This document shows, one piece after another, positions 39,648-50,749 of a DNA stretch of 64,000 bases. Each line of letters starts with the position of its first letter. The first letter of the stretch is position 1. The stretch covers positions 124,001 to 188,000 of the forward strand of contig CACBCS010000002.1 of the NCBI GenBank assembly GCA_902537815.1, given 5' to 3'. Under the pieces are notes generated by a model, which worked only from the letters and a program-made list of their open reading frames with translations, searched no databases and was not told the DNA's origin. Position numbers and translations under genes: made by a program. Source of the DNA: an uncultured Pseudohongiella sp. (GTDB lineage Bacteria; Pseudomonadota; Gammaproteobacteria; Pseudomonadales; Pseudohongiellaceae).

Positions 39648-41957
39648 TTATTCGCGGGGAGGCGGAGCGATGACCTCACGAGAGCCATTGTGTCCCATTT
39701 CAGAAACAACCCCTGCCGCCTCCATTGATTCTATCATGCGGGCCGCCCGGTTGTAGCCAATGCGGAGTTTTCGCTGCACAGCTGAAATAGAGGCCTTTCG
39801 CGACTCAGTTACAAATTTTACTGCCTCATCATACAGGGCGTCGTCTTCCTCGTCTTCCCCCGAGTCCGCGGATGCAGACAGGAAATCGCCATCCTCCGAA
39901 CTTTGAGTTATCGCATCTATATATGCCGGCTCTCCGCGTCGCTTCCAGTCAGCAACCACCCGATGCACCTCATCATCACTGACAAACGCGCCGTGTACCC
40001 GTGTTGGCACACCACCTCCAGGCGGCAGAAATAGCATATCGCCATGCCCGAGCAGTTGCTCTGCACCCCCTTCACCAAGAATCGTTCTAGAGTCAACCTT
40101 CGATTGCACCATGAAAGATAAACGAGTTGGAACGTTCGCCTTGATCAGGCCAGTCAGGACATCAACGGACGGCCGCTGGGTGGCAAGTACCAGATGGATG
40201 CCTGCTGCCCGGGCTTTTTGCGCAACCCGTGCGATAAGCTCTTCCACTTTTTTACCGACTACCATCATCATGTCTGCGAGCTCATCGACAATAACCACAA
40301 CACTGGGCAAAGGCTCCAGTTCGGGAGCAGACTGCTCCTCTGACAGCAACATCGGATCGAATTGCCAGCTTGGATCAGGAATGGGCCTACCTGCTTTCTG
40401 AGCGTCACTCACTTTGGTGTTAAAACCCGCAAGGTTCCTGACACCCAAGGCAGACATGAGTTTGTAGCGTCTTTCCATTTCCCCTACACACCAGCGCAAC
40501 CCATTCGCGGCGTCTTTCATATCTGTAATCACTGGGGTCAACAGGTGGGGGATACCGTCATAGACGGAAAGCTCCAGCATTTTTGGATCGATCATGATCA
40601 TGCGAACCTGTTCTGGCGTCGATTTGAACAGCAGGCTCAAGATCATGGCGTTAATACCAACGGATTTGCCGGACCCTGTCGTACCGGCTACCAGCAGATG
40701 GGGCATTTTTGCGAGATCCACAATGACGGGCTTGCCGACTATATCGTGACCCAGAGCCATGCTGAGCGCTGAACCTGCCCGGTCGAAGTCAGGAGAACTG
40801 AGAACCTGGCTTAACTGGATGATCTCTCGTTTTTCATTGGGGATTTCTATGCCGATCACGGTCTTGCCGGGAATAACTTCCACGACCCTGACGGAGACTA
40901 CAGCTAATGAACGGGCCAGGTCCTTAGCGAGGTTTGTGATCCGGCTGACCTTTACGCCCGGTGCAGGTTGAACCTCAAACCGGGTGATCACCGGGCCCGG
41001 GTTGACCGCGGTGACTTCAATTTCAATACCAAAGTCGGCGAGTTTTAACTCCAGAAGCTTGGACATGGCTTCCAAAGATTCCTTGGAAAAGCCGGATTCA
41101 TGAATTTCCTGCCAGGCATCAAGCAGGCTGATTGCGGGCAGTTCTTTCACAGACGAGGCCTCGAACAAAGTGCCCTGTCGCTCTTTTTCTACCCTTGCGC
41201 TTTTAACCGCCTTCTTACGCGGAGGTTCCTTTATGGTGGGAGGAACTCTCTTTTTCTCCTTTTCGATATGAATGTCCAAGACCTTCTTCCGCGATTCCAG
41301 TCGCGCTTTGGTAGCAAGTGTCTGCTTGCGCTGTTCTAACCATTTGTTCCCCTTCTCAGTGAGCAGACTGATTGTTCCCAGCGTCCACGCCCCAAGTTTA
41401 TCGATCACATTCAGCCAGGAGATTGAGGCCGAAATTGTCAGGCCGAACAGAAATATCGCAAAGAGAAGCAAGGTACTGCCTAGGCTGGCGAAAAGCGGCA
41501 GGCTGAGATCAACCACAACTGATCCCAAGACCCCCCCGGCAATATAGGGAACCTCCCCCGGCACCTCGAAATGGATGGTCGCCAGTCCGCAGGAAGCCAG
41601 TATTAACAGCGAGTAGCCGAGCGCTCTGAAGCCGAACATGGCCCAAGAGAATTCCGCGCTGAGTTTCTCTTCGCGAAAAGAGGAATACACATTGTAAGCG
41701 AGCAAGAAGGGAAAGCCAAAAGCGAGGTAGCCGAAGACATGAAGTAAAGCATCTGCCAACCAGGCCCCGTAAACTCCGACGGCGTTCGCGACATCCTCAC
41801 CGGAACCCGTAGTCGTAAAACCCGGGTCCAAAGGTGAATAGCTCAGCAGCGCAATGGTGAGATACAGCGCCATCAGAAAGCAGACTATCAGGGTCCCCTC
41901 ACGAGTTAATCGCTGCATGAGGGTTCGGACTTCGTCGTTTGGTTCTGAGTTCTGCAC
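39648..41957 (-). CDS. ftsK: DNA translocase FtsK
   Basis: 769-residue division-site DNA pump that moves chromosome ends to dif and activates XerCD. The N-terminal membrane domain (about residues 15-185) has four segments, a short basic linker (about 225-275), then the motor with Walker [17 protein letters not shown], Walker [12 protein letters not shown] and the C-terminal gamma winged helix ([21 protein letters not shown]) that reads KOPS sites. The linker is far shorter than the about 600-residue linker of E. coli FtsK, as in many Pseudomonas-type genomes. Divergent from trxB over a 332-base gap. Confidence 0.97.
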   Translation of the reverse strand: MQNSEPNDEVRTLMQRLTREGTLIVCFLMALYLTIALLSYSPLDPGFTTTGSGEDVANAVGVYGAWLADALLHVFGYLAFGFPFLLAYNVYSSFREEKLSAEFSWAMFGFRALGYSLLILASCGLATIHFEVPGEVPYIAGGVLGSVVVDLSLPLFASLGSTLLLFAIFLFGLTISASISWLNVIDKLGAWTLGTISLLTEKGNKWLEQRKQTLATKARLESRKKVLDIHIEKEKKRVPPTIKEPPRKKAVKSARVEKERQGTLFEASSVKELPAISLLDAWQEIHESGFSKESLEAMSKLLELKLADFGIEIEVTAVNPGPVITRFEVQPAPGVKVSRITNLAKDLARSLAVVSVRVVEVIPGKTVIGIEIPNEKREIIQLSQVLSSPDFDRAGSALSMALGHDIVGKPVIVDLAKMPHLLVAGTTGSGKSVGINAMILSLLFKSTPEQVRMIMIDPKMLELSVYDGIPHLLTPVITDMKDAANGLRWCVGEMERRYKLMSALGVRNLAGFNTKVSDAQKAGRPIPDPSWQFDPMLLSEEQSAPELEPLPSVVVIVDELADMMMVVGKKVEELIARVAQKARAAGIHLVLATQRPSVDVLTGLIKANVPTRLSFMVQSKVDSRTILGEGGAEQLLGHGDMLFLPPGGGVPTRVHGAFVSDDEVHRVVADWKRRGEPAYIDAITQSSEDGDFLSASADSGEDEEDDALYDEAVKFVTESRKASISAVQRKLRIGYNRAARMIESMEAAGVVSEMGHNGSREVIAPPPRE

Positions 41958-43237
<1,280 letters not shown>

Positions 43238-43245
43238 TTTTCGCG

Positions 43246-43965
43246 ATGCCAATACCGTGGTTAGATCCGATGGATGCGCCCGTTTTTCCATGTACTTCAC
43301 AGGCGTTGGCAGATCCCAATGGATTGCTGGCCGCTGGCGGCTCGCTGGGCGCTGACTGGCTACTAGCCGCATACCGTGAAGGCATCTTTCCTTGGTATGA
43401 AGAGGGTCAACCGGTTCTCTGGTGGGCGCCCGACCCGAGGCTGGTTCTGGATCCCGGCCGCGTTGTCGTCTCACGCAGCCTCCGGAAGCTGATCCGCAAA
43501 CAGATTTACCGCATTTCCTTCGATACAGCTTTTATGTCTGTGATAGAAGCCTGTCAAACCTCAGGGGGTCGGGAAAACGCGACTTGGATCACACCCGAGA
43601 TGAAGGCGGCTTATGTCAATCTCCACAGTCTCGGTCATGCCCATTCCGTTGAGGTATGGCACGACGAATTTCTAGTAGGTGGGCTTTACGGCATTGCGCT
43701 TGGCAGGGTATTTTTTGGAGAATCCATGTTCAGTGCGCATCCAAGTGCTTCGAAATTAGCACTGGTGGCACTCTCGCGGCAAGTTGAGTCTCGAGGATTC
43801 GGCCTGATTGACTGTCAGGTTCACTCCGATCACTTGGTTTCTATGGGGGCAGAGGCGCTTCCACGCCGAGACTTTCAAGAAGCGCTGACCGCTCTTCTGG
43901 CTAGCAAAGAACAACCCGGGCCCTGGAAAACACCGCCAAGCAACCCGATGGAAAAACCGAGCTGA
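43246..43965 (+). CDS. aat: Leucyl/phenylalanyl-tRNA--protein transferase
   Basis: Attaches Leu or Phe from aminoacyl-tRNA to proteins with N-terminal Arg or Lys, marking them for ClpAP. 239 residues with the L/F-transferase fold: PIPWLDPMDAPVFP, GLLAAGGSLGADWLLAAYR, GIFPWYEEGQPVLWWAPDPR (split), and GLYGIALGRVFFGESMFS, all diagnostic. It lies with bpt, whose ATG follows its stop by 2 bases. Confidence 0.96.
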   Translation: MPIPWLDPMDAPVFPCTSQALADPNGLLAAGGSLGADWLLAAYREGIFPWYEEGQPVLWWAPDPRLVLDPGRVVVSRSLRKLIRKQIYRISFDTAFMSVIEACQTSGGRENATWITPEMKAAYVNLHSLGHAHSVEVWHDEFLVGGLYGIALGRVFFGESMFSAHPSASKLALVALSRQVESRGFGLIDCQVHSDHLVSMGAEALPRRDFQEALTALLASKEQPGPWKTPPSNPMEKPS

Positions 43966-43967
43966 AT

Positions 43968-44687
43968 ATGCAGTCGAACAACAAGCCCATTAGTTCGATT
44001 CGGTTGTTCCGGACTTCACTCCACCCTTGTAGCTACAAAGCATCAGAAGAAGCGACGACCGTTTTCGTCGACCCTGACCTGATCATCGATAAGCGGCTTA
44101 ACAGCAAACTGAGTGAATTGGGTTACCGGCGAAGTGGCGCACACTTATACCGACCAGATTGCGACCGCTGTTCAGCCTGCATTTCTGTCCGAGTGTGCGT
44201 TAATGAGGCGCGGTTCTCCCGCAACCAGCGACGCATCCTCAAACGGAATGAGGCGTTATCTGTTGTTGAACAAGCTGATTTAAACAGCGCGGCCGCTTTC
44301 GATCTGTATCGCCGTTACGTTGACAAACGACATCAGGGCGGAGATATGTTCCCGGCAACAGATGACCAATTCGAAACGTTTATCAAAACAAAGACCGTCG
44401 ACACGCGTTTTTTCTTATTTTACGAGGACCAAAGGCTGGTAGCCGTCAGTGTGGTTGATTTTTTGGAGCAGGGCTTGTCCGCGGTCTACACCTTTTTTGA
44501 GCCGGATTTGCATCAAAGATCGTTAGGAAACTACGTTATCCTCTGGCAAATTAGTAAGTGTCGGGAATTGGGATTGGCTCACCTGTACTTGGGATACTGG
44601 ATCAAGGGGTGCGATAAAATGGAATACAAAAGTAAGTTCAGACCGATGGAGTTTCTGATCGACGGACACTGGACTAAAATTACCTGA
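43968..44687 (+). CDS. bpt: Aspartate/glutamate leucyltransferase
   Basis: 239-residue ATE-family enzyme that adds Leu to proteins with N-terminal Asp or Glu (Bpt). LHPCSYKASEEATTVFVDP, the cysteine-rich RPDCDRCSACISVRV, SAVYTFFEPDLHQRSLGNYV (split as AVYTFFEPDLHQRSLG) and LGYWIKGCDKMEYKSKFRP are family segments. Together with aat it produces bulky N-termini recognised by the ClpS encoded 3 kb away. The bacterial context and length favour leucyl rather than arginyl transfer. Confidence 0.94.
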   Translation: MQSNNKPISSIRLFRTSLHPCSYKASEEATTVFVDPDLIIDKRLNSKLSELGYRRSGAHLYRPDCDRCSACISVRVCVNEARFSRNQRRILKRNEALSVVEQADLNSAAAFDLYRRYVDKRHQGGDMFPATDDQFETFIKTKTVDTRFFLFYEDQRLVAVSVVDFLEQGLSAVYTFFEPDLHQRSLGNYVILWQISKCRELGLAHLYLGYWIKGCDKMEYKSKFRPMEFLIDGHWTKIT

Positions 44688-44776
44688 CTCAGTTTCTCCT
44701 GGCGTGCCCAATAGCTTTTGCGTCAAACGGTAAATTCCGGCACAATGCGCGACTTTTAGAGGGACTTGAGTGACCT

Positions 44777-44995
44777 ATGGCCAAAGAAGATCAAATCGAG
44801 ATGGAAGGCGAAGTGGTGGATACGCTTCCCAACACCATGTTCAGAGTTAAACTGGAGAATGGACATATCGTGACGGCTCACATCTCTGGAAAGATGCGCA
44901 AAAACTACATTCGCATCCTTACCGGCGACCAGGTACGTGTAGAACTTACGCCCTACGACCTGACCAAGGGCCGCATCACCTATCGAGCCAGATAG
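44777..44995 (+). CDS. infA: Translation initiation factor IF-1
   Basis: 72-residue OB-fold protein that binds the ribosomal A site during initiation; [20 protein letters not shown] and the terminal [11 protein letters not shown] are nearly invariant. 89 bases after bpt, so it likely has its own promoter; TTGCGT-17-CACAAT in that gap is a weak candidate. Convergent with clpA, with a 6-bp GTGACA/TGTCAC hairpin at 45012-45026. Confidence 0.98.
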   Translation: MAKEDQIEMEGEVVDTLPNTMFRVKLENGHIVTAHISGKMRKNYIRILTGDQVRVELTPYDLTKGRITYRAR

Positions 44996-45022
44996 CTCAG
45001 CACCCCAGGCAGTGACAAGCTG

Positions 45023-47308
45023 TCACCCCTCCTCGGCAAGGGCGCGCTTCTTTCCTTTCACGTTAGCCTCTACGCGAATCTCAATCGAATCGCCAGCGGT
45101 TACGAATACGTCGCCCCCCTCTGAGAGCTGACCAAACAGGATGTCTTCCGCCAGTGCTTTCTTGAGTTTCTCCTGGATGAGACGACCCATCGGCCTTGCT
45201 CCCATGGCCTCGCTGTAGCCATGCTCGACAAACCAGTCGCGGGCGCTTTCTTCTACGTGAAGCACCACGCCTTTCTCATCAAGTTGTACCTGAAGGTCTA
45301 CCAGGAATTTATCAACAACAGTCTTGATCGTTTCAGGTGACAGTGAGCCGAACTGAATAATGCTGTCGAGCCGATTGCGGAATTCGGGTGTGAAGGCTTT
45401 TTTGATTACCCCCATTCCATCTGAACTGTGATCCTGCTCTGTGAAGCCTATTGACGCGCGGGTCATCTCCTGCGCACCGGCGTTAGTGGTCATGATCAGA
45501 ATGACATTGCGGAAGTCAGCTTTACGACCATTATTGTCAGTCAGGGTGCCGTGATCCATTACCTGCAACAGCAGGTTAAACACATCCGGATGAGCTTTCT
45601 CTATTTCGTCAAGCAATAGAACGCAATGCGGGTTTTTAGTCACTGCTTCGGTAAGCAGCCCTCCCTGATCAAACCCGACATATCCTGGCGGTGCACCAAT
45701 TAAACGGGACACTGTATGGCGCTCCATGTATTCGGACATGTCAAATCGCAACAACTCTATGCCCATGATTTTTGCGAGCTGCCGACTGACCTCAGTCTTA
45801 CCGACACCGGTAGGCCCAGAAAAAAGGAACGAGCCAATAGGCTTGTCATGTTCGTTCAAGCCTGCCCGAGACAGTTTGATTGCAGTCGCTAGCGAGTCGA
45901 TTGCTTCATTCTGACCGAAGACCACCATCTTTAAGTTGCTTTCTAAATTCTTCAAGGCCGCAACGTCAGAACTCGAGACATGCTTTGGCGGAATCCGGGC
46001 AATACTGGCAACAACCTTTTCCATGTCGGCTGCCTGGATGAGTTTTTTCCTTTTACTCGCCGGTTGCAACTGCTGGTAGGCTCCCGCTTCATCAACCACA
46101 TCGATTGCCTTATCAGGCATGTAGCGATCATTGATATAGCGACCGGCTAATTCTGAAGCGGCTTTGAGCGAACTGTCGCTGTATCGAAGTTTATGGTGTT
46201 CTTCGAATCTTGGTTTCAGTCCTTTCAAAATTTTGTAAGTCGTCTCAACATCAGGCTCTTCAACATCAATTTTCTGAAAGCGGCGAGACAGCGCCCTATC
46301 CTTGTCGAAAATGCCCCGATATTCCTGATAGGTCGTGGAGCCGATGCAGCGAAGCTGGCCAGTGGTCAGTGCTGGCTTGAGTAAATTTGAGGCGTCCATG
46401 ACCCCGCCGGATGCGGCGCCAGCGCCAATAATTGTGTGAATTTCATCGATGAACAGCACAGCATTTTCGTCTTTTTTAAGCTCACCAAGCAGCGCCTTAA
46501 AACGCTTTTCGAAGTCCCCTCGATATTTGGTGCCCGCGAGCAACGCGCCGAGATCGAGAGAATAGATCACACTGTCTGACAAGACATCGGGGACCTGCTT
46601 TTCTACGATCAGTCTGGCCAAGCCTTCTGCAACCGCAGTCTTCCCTACACCAGACTCACCAACGAGCAATGGGTTGTTTTTACGCCGCCTGGAAAGAATC
46701 TGAATCACGCGGGTAACTTCTTCAAGTCGACCAATCAGCGGGTCAATTCTTCCGGCCTCTGCTTCGCTATTCAGGTTAGTAGCAAAGCTTTCGAGCAGGC
46801 TGATTCGATTTTCTGCAGAGTCTCCTTCTTCTTGCTGCTCCGTGGCTGTCTCGCTGTTTTCGCCTTCGCCGGCGATCTTGGATATACCGTGCGTGATGTA
46901 ATTAACGACGTCGATCCGGGCGATGTCTTGCTGTTTCAAGAAAAAGACCGCCTGACTCTCCTGCTCAGAAAAAATCGCGACCAGCACGTTAGCTCCTGTG
47001 ACCTCTCGTTTGCCCGAAGACTGAACGTGGAAGACTGCCCGCTGCAGTACACGCTGAAAACCCAGCGTTGGCTGTGTTTCCCGGCTGGTTTCGCTCTCGA
47101 GAATCAGAGGGGTTGTTGAATCGACAAATTCGGCGAGTTCGTTTCGTAATTTCGGCAAATCGCAGTCACAAGCTGAAAGCACACTTGTGGCGATCTCATT
47201 ATCTAGAAGAGCCAAGAGAAGATGCTCAACAGTCATGAATTCATGACGCTTGTTCCTCGCACCTTTGAACGCGCTGTTGAGCGTGGTTTCTAAGTCTTTA
47301 CTGAGCAT
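45023..47308 (-). CDS. clpA: ATP-dependent Clp protease ATPase subunit ClpA
   Basis: 761-residue AAA+ unfoldase that feeds substrates to ClpP (not in this window). The N domain (about 1-145; MLSKDLETTLNSAFKGARNK) binds ClpS, D1 has Walker A GESGVGKTAVAEG, D2 has GPTGVGKTEVSRQ and the ClpP-binding IGF loop (SIGFTEQD). It ends ALAEEG. clpS lies 30 bases upstream on the same strand, the usual clpS-clpA operon. Confidence 0.97.
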   Translation of the reverse strand: MLSKDLETTLNSAFKGARNKRHEFMTVEHLLLALLDNEIATSVLSACDCDLPKLRNELAEFVDSTTPLILESETSRETQPTLGFQRVLQRAVFHVQSSGKREVTGANVLVAIFSEQESQAVFFLKQQDIARIDVVNYITHGISKIAGEGENSETATEQQEEGDSAENRISLLESFATNLNSEAEAGRIDPLIGRLEEVTRVIQILSRRRKNNPLLVGESGVGKTAVAEGLARLIVEKQVPDVLSDSVIYSLDLGALLAGTKYRGDFEKRFKALLGELKKDENAVLFIDEIHTIIGAGAASGGVMDASNLLKPALTTGQLRCIGSTTYQEYRGIFDKDRALSRRFQKIDVEEPDVETTYKILKGLKPRFEEHHKLRYSDSSLKAASELAGRYINDRYMPDKAIDVVDEAGAYQQLQPASKRKKLIQAADMEKVVASIARIPPKHVSSSDVAALKNLESNLKMVVFGQNEAIDSLATAIKLSRAGLNEHDKPIGSFLFSGPTGVGKTEVSRQLAKIMGIELLRFDMSEYMERHTVSRLIGAPPGYVGFDQGGLLTEAVTKNPHCVLLLDEIEKAHPDVFNLLLQVMDHGTLTDNNGRKADFRNVILIMTTNAGAQEMTRASIGFTEQDHSSDGMGVIKKAFTPEFRNRLDSIIQFGSLSPETIKTVVDKFLVDLQVQLDEKGVVLHVEESARDWFVEHGYSEAMGARPMGRLIQEKLKKALAEDILFGQLSEGGDVFVTAGDSIEIRVEANVKGKKRALAEEG

Positions 47309-47338
47309 AGAGCTTCCAATTATGAATGATGGTTGGCT

Positions 47339-47761
47339 TCACCGGTCGACTTCAACTGAGCACAGTAAAGGCTGTTCGCACTCTCTTGAGTAGTCATTAA
47401 CCTGTGCCGCTTTGGTTTCGGCGACGTCTTTGCTATAGACGCCGCAGACACCTTTTCCCTCAGTATGAACCTTGAGCATGATCTGAGTCGCTTTTTCAAC
47501 GTTCATCCCGAAGAATGAACGCAGTACATCAACGACGAAGTCCATTGGCGTGTAGTCATCGTTAACCAGGATAACTTTATACAAAGGGGGCTTTTTGAGC
47601 TTCGGCTTTTCAGTGGTCGCTGCATAACCAACATCCTGGCTGCCGCCCGTGTCGCTACCACCGGAACCGGTAGACTGGTTGGACGACTGTTTAACTGTCG
47701 CTGGAGTAAGCACGAGAGCCTCTGAAAGTCGCTGTTGCGTTTTTGGAAACTGCTTCGGCAA
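47339..47761 (-). CDS. clpS: ClpS adaptor of ClpA (N-recognin)
   Basis: 140-residue adaptor that binds Leu, Phe, Trp or Tyr N-termini and hands substrates to ClpA. The core (about residues 56-140) has [20 protein letters not shown] with the NDDYTPMDF pocket motif, [21 protein letters not shown] and the acidic/hydrophobic end. The N-terminal part (about 55 residues) is longer than the usual 20-25 and contains a Ser/Gly/Thr-rich linker ([18 protein letters not shown]). No internal ATG exists before the core, so the extension is either real or the start is a GTG within it. Confidence 0.93.
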   Translation of the reverse strand: MPKQFPKTQQRLSEALVLTPATVKQSSNQSTGSGGSDTGGSQDVGYAATTEKPKLKKPPLYKVILVNDDYTPMDFVVDVLRSFFGMNVEKATQIMLKVHTEGKGVCGVYSKDVAETKAAQVNDYSRECEQPLLCSVEVDR

Positions 47762-48010
47762 AGCAGGAACGCATTGTCCGCCAGATTGACCGCCTTGAAA
47801 AGAGTTGCTTGGTTGGTGTTAGCGGTCGCACCGATAGCTGGCAGGCACGGTAGGATTACGCTCATATGTCGCGGTTAGATGCACCGGCGTTTAAGATACA
47901 CGCCTTTGACATGGCGCTACGTTTGAGTTAAAAACACATATTAGAGGAGTTCGTCTAACTCTCGGGAAGACAATAATAACAGTCAAAAAACAATAAGCAC
48001 GGAGCAAGAT

Positions 48011-48334
48011 ATGAGTACCGGGCAAGTAAAATGGTTCAACAATGCCAAGGGGTTTGGATTCATACTGCCAGATGACGGCGATGCTGACTTGTTTGCGCAC
48101 TACTCTGCAATCAGTATGGATGGCTATAAGACCCTGAAAGCGGGTCAGTTAGTCACTTTTGATGCAGTGGATGGCCCGAAAGGTCTTCATGCGGCAAACA
48201 TTCGAGCAGTCGAGTCTGCCAGTGACGATCATGTGGTTCTCTCAGACAGCAACGATGAGGCAGAGTTGGTGGCGCCATCTGCAGCTGAAGCCGCCAAAGA
48301 GCCGGCAGAGGAGCTCGAAGAAGTAACTGCCTAA
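48011..48334 (+). CDS. cspD: Cold-shock-domain protein CspD with acidic C-terminal tail
   Basis: 107 residues. The first about 67 form a cold-shock domain with the RNA-binding motifs KGFGFI and DLFAHYSAI; the rest ([17 protein letters not shown] end) is strongly acidic. CspD in E. coli is a stationary-phase inhibitor of replication and lies divergent from clpS, the same arrangement as here, so the symbol follows position as well as sequence. E. coli CspD is only 74 residues, so the tail is unusual. Confidence 0.88.
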   Translation: MSTGQVKWFNNAKGFGFILPDDGDADLFAHYSAISMDGYKTLKAGQLVTFDAVDGPKGLHAANIRAVESASDDHVVLSDSNDEAELVAPSAAEAAKEPAEELEEVTA

Positions 48335-48408
48335 CGCGGAAGCCATCCGGTCTGCAAAGTCATGTTTGCTGTCCGGTTTAAGAGTATTGCGGTGCGCGTG
48401 CTGGCTCT

Positions 48409-48954
48409 ATGGCTCGGCTTATTCTGTTCAACAAACCCTTCGGGGTGCTTTCTCAATTTACCCCTGAAGCGGGTTACCCTTGCCTGGCTGACTATATTGA
48501 TCAGCCAGGTTTCTACCCTGCCGGCAGGTTAGACCGCGATTCTGAAGGTTTACTCTTGCTTACAGACGATGGAAAGCTTCAGCAGCGGCTGTCTAATCCC
48601 AGGTACAACAAGCAGAAATACTACCTAGTTCAAGTCGAAAGAGAGATCTCGGATGAGGCTTTGAAGCAGCTCTGTGAGGGGGTAGTATTGAAAGATGGCA
48701 GAACCCGGCCCGCATTAGCAACACGCATCGAAGCGCCCGATTTGTGGCCACGTTTGCCGCCGATCAGAGTTCGACTGACTGTGCCTACCTCGTGGTTGAG
48801 TCTGACCTTACAGGAGGGTCGAAATCGTCAGATCCGCCGAATGACAGCGGCGGTCGGCTATCCTACCCTCAGGTTGGTGCGAGTGCGGATTGCCAATTGG
48901 CGCCTTGCAGATCTGCAGCCCGGACAGTCGATTTCGACAACTGCCCCGGATTAA
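48409..48954 (+). CDS. rluE: 23S rRNA pseudouridine synthase RluE family
   Basis: 181-residue RsuA/RluE-type synthase without an S4 domain. Active Asp in AGRLDRDSEGLLLLTDDG, plus KPFGVLSQFT at the N terminus and LTLQEGRNRQIRRMTAAVGY near 140-160. RluE modifies U2457 of 23S rRNA in E. coli. The ATG at 48409 agrees with the family start. The icd gene, which neighbours rluE in E. coli, is not here. Confidence 0.9.
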   Translation: MARLILFNKPFGVLSQFTPEAGYPCLADYIDQPGFYPAGRLDRDSEGLLLLTDDGKLQQRLSNPRYNKQKYYLVQVEREISDEALKQLCEGVVLKDGRTRPALATRIEAPDLWPRLPPIRVRLTVPTSWLSLTLQEGRNRQIRRMTAAVGYPTLRLVRVRIANWRLADLQPGQSISTTAPD

Positions 48955-48966
48955 GCCAGACCCAGG

Positions 48967-49440
48967 CTATTCCTGCCATCGCTTGAGTGCATCGGCATCG
49001 CTTTCACGGCTTTCGATCCACTGACTCTCGGACGGGGTGGTTTGTTTTTTCCAGAAAGGGGCTCGGCTTTTGAGAAAATCCATGATGAAGTCAGCTGACT
49101 CGAATGCTGCCTGCCGATGCCTGCTGGCGGTGGCGACCAGAACAATCTGGTCCCCCGGATAGAGCTCTCCGATCCGATGGAGGATACGCACGCCCAGTAG
49201 CGGCCAGCGTCTGGACGCTTGCCGCGAGATCGCCTCCAGCTGTTTTTCCGTCATGCCGGGATAATGCTCTAAAAATAAGCGCTGAGTTTTATTGGAGCCA
49301 TCGGATTCCTCGCTCTCTGCGCCGTGAAGTTCCCGCACCAGGCCCGTGAACAGGACAATAGCACCCGCATCACCGGCCTGATGACGCAAGGCCGTATATT
49401 CTGCCTCTACGTTGAAGTCTTCGTTTTGCACAGAGATCAT
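48967..49440 (-). CDS. moaE: Molybdopterin synthase catalytic subunit MoaE
   Basis: 157-residue large subunit of the synthase that adds dithiolene sulfur to precursor Z. AGAIVLFTGLVRE, LFLEHYPGMTEKQLE, RIGELYPGDQIVLVATASRHR and DFLKSRAPFWKKQT with the catalytic lysine are present. It is the last gene of moaC-moaD-moaE, which begins on the minus strand at 50189; moaA and moaB are outside the window. Confidence 0.96.
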   Translation of the reverse strand: MISVQNEDFNVEAEYTALRHQAGDAGAIVLFTGLVRELHGAESEESDGSNKTQRLFLEHYPGMTEKQLEAISRQASRRWPLLGVRILHRIGELYPGDQIVLVATASRHRQAAFESADFIMDFLKSRAPFWKKQTTPSESQWIESRESDADALKRWQE

Positions 49441-49442
49441 GT

Positions 49443-49697
49443 CTAGCCTCCCGTCATGGGTGGGAAGAAGCCCACTTCATCACCATCAGTAATAGGCGAA
49501 GAGGCTTCTGCAAGTACTTGATTTACGGAAATAAGAGGCGGATTTGGATTTTGACTCAATTCGTTGAATGAAGAATCTGTCTCGCTTAAATGACTGATTA
49601 AAGCCGCCACAGTTGTCAGGTCCTCGACGGCCTCAAGCCGGTCTTCCCCTCTGCCCATGTGCTCCCTGATGCTCGCAAAATAGAGTACAGTAATCAT
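49443..49697 (-). CDS. moaD: Molybdopterin synthase sulfur carrier subunit MoaD
   Basis: 84-residue ubiquitin-like carrier; the C-terminal PMTGG ends in the Gly-Gly that forms the thiocarboxylate. The N terminus MITVLYFASIREHMGRGEDR is typical. It lies 2 bases before moaE and 9 bases after moaC on the same strand. Confidence 0.94.
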   Translation of the reverse strand: MITVLYFASIREHMGRGEDRLEAVEDLTTVAALISHLSETDSSFNELSQNPNPPLISVNQVLAEASSPITDGDEVGFFPPMTGG

Positions 49698-49706
49698 TAT
49701 GCTGAT

Positions 49707-50189
49707 CTATACCGCCCGTGTGTAATGCCCACTGCGCCCACCTGACTTCTCCAGTAAGGTGACATCATTGATCACCATCTCTTTATCCACTGCCTTGCAC
49801 ATGTCATAAACCGTGAGGGCGCTGACACTCGCCGCTGTGAGCGCTTCCATTTCCACACCGGTTTGGCCGGACAGTCGGCAAGTGGCTTCGATGGTCACGC
49901 AGCCGGACTCAGCATCGAGCGCAAGATCCACCGTGACCGAGGTCAACATGAGCGGATGGCAAAGCGGTATGAGATGGCTGCACTGCTTGGCAGCCTGTAT
50001 TCCGGCTATCCTGGCAACGCTCAACACATCCCCTTTCTTGTGGCTCCCGTCGTCAATCATCGACAGTGTTTCGGCGCTCATAAACACCCGTGCCTGTGCT
50101 CTGGCGACCCGTTCCGTGCTCGCCTTATCACCGACATCGACCATATGCGCCTTGCCGTCAATGTCTAAGTGCGTGAATGATTTGCTCAT
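49707..50189 (-). CDS. moaC: Cyclic pyranopterin monophosphate synthase MoaC
   Basis: 160-residue enzyme that, with MoaA, forms cyclic pyranopterin monophosphate, the first molybdenum-cofactor intermediate. [49 protein letters not shown] split as [16 protein letters not shown], and [11 protein letters not shown] are diagnostic. First gene of the moaCDE operon, divergent from nudJ over about 120 bases. Confidence 0.97.
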   Translation of the reverse strand: MSKSFTHLDIDGKAHMVDVGDKASTERVARAQARVFMSAETLSMIDDGSHKKGDVLSVARIAGIQAAKQCSHLIPLCHPLMLTSVTVDLALDAESGCVTIEATCRLSGQTGVEMEALTAASVSALTVYDMCKAVDKEMVINDVTLLEKSGGRSGHYTRAV

Positions 50190-50311
50190 GAAATCGTGCT
50201 TCCTGAAAACTTACGCGAATTATCTCTTTTTCTGTGGCCTAGCAGAAGCCGCTTTTTAAGTTACATTGGCCAGTGCTCCCCTAACATTGATAACATTTCG
50301 TGTCGCAAGCC

Positions 50312-50749
50312 ATGAACCATTATCCCCACACCACCGTTGCCACCGTCGTCCCTCAGCAAGGGCGCTTTCTCATGGTGCAGGAAAAATCCGGTGAATCTCT
50401 GGTTTACAACCAACCCGCCGGCCATGTTGAAGTCGGGGAAGGCCTGATTGCCGCCGCGGTTCGAGAAACCTTCGAGGAAACAGGCTGGCAGGTAAGGGTC
50501 GAATGCCTCATTGGAATTTACTCTCATGTACACAAAGAAAATGGAATTCATTACTTACGGCACTGTTTTCTTGCCACGCCTGAAAAGCACACTGCTGTGA
50601 CGCCACCAGATTCGGACATTGTCCAGGCGCTCTGGCTCAGCCATGTTGAGCTCAAAGCCATGCGGAATCAGCTTCGCAGTCCACTTGTCCTGCAGGCGCT
50701 GGCCGATCATGAGGCCGGACAGACCTATTCACTGGAGCTGATCAAGTGA
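50312..50749 (+). CDS. nudJ: Nudix hydrolase NudJ
   Basis: 145-residue Nudix enzyme; the Nudix box [24 protein letters not shown] lies at about residues 37-60. E. coli NudJ cleaves phosphates from HMP-PP, thiamine diphosphate and nucleoside di- and triphosphates. The frame can start at GTG 50300 or ATG 50312; the ATG matches the family ([13 protein letters not shown]). The last 4 bases overlap the mnmA GTG, the conserved nudJ-mnmA-hflD-purB order. Confidence 0.93.
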   Translation: MNHYPHTTVATVVPQQGRFLMVQEKSGESLVYNQPAGHVEVGEGLIAAAVRETFEETGWQVRVECLIGIYSHVHKENGIHYLRHCFLATPEKHTAVTPPDSDIVQALWLSHVELKAMRNQLRSPLVLQALADHEAGQTYSLELIK

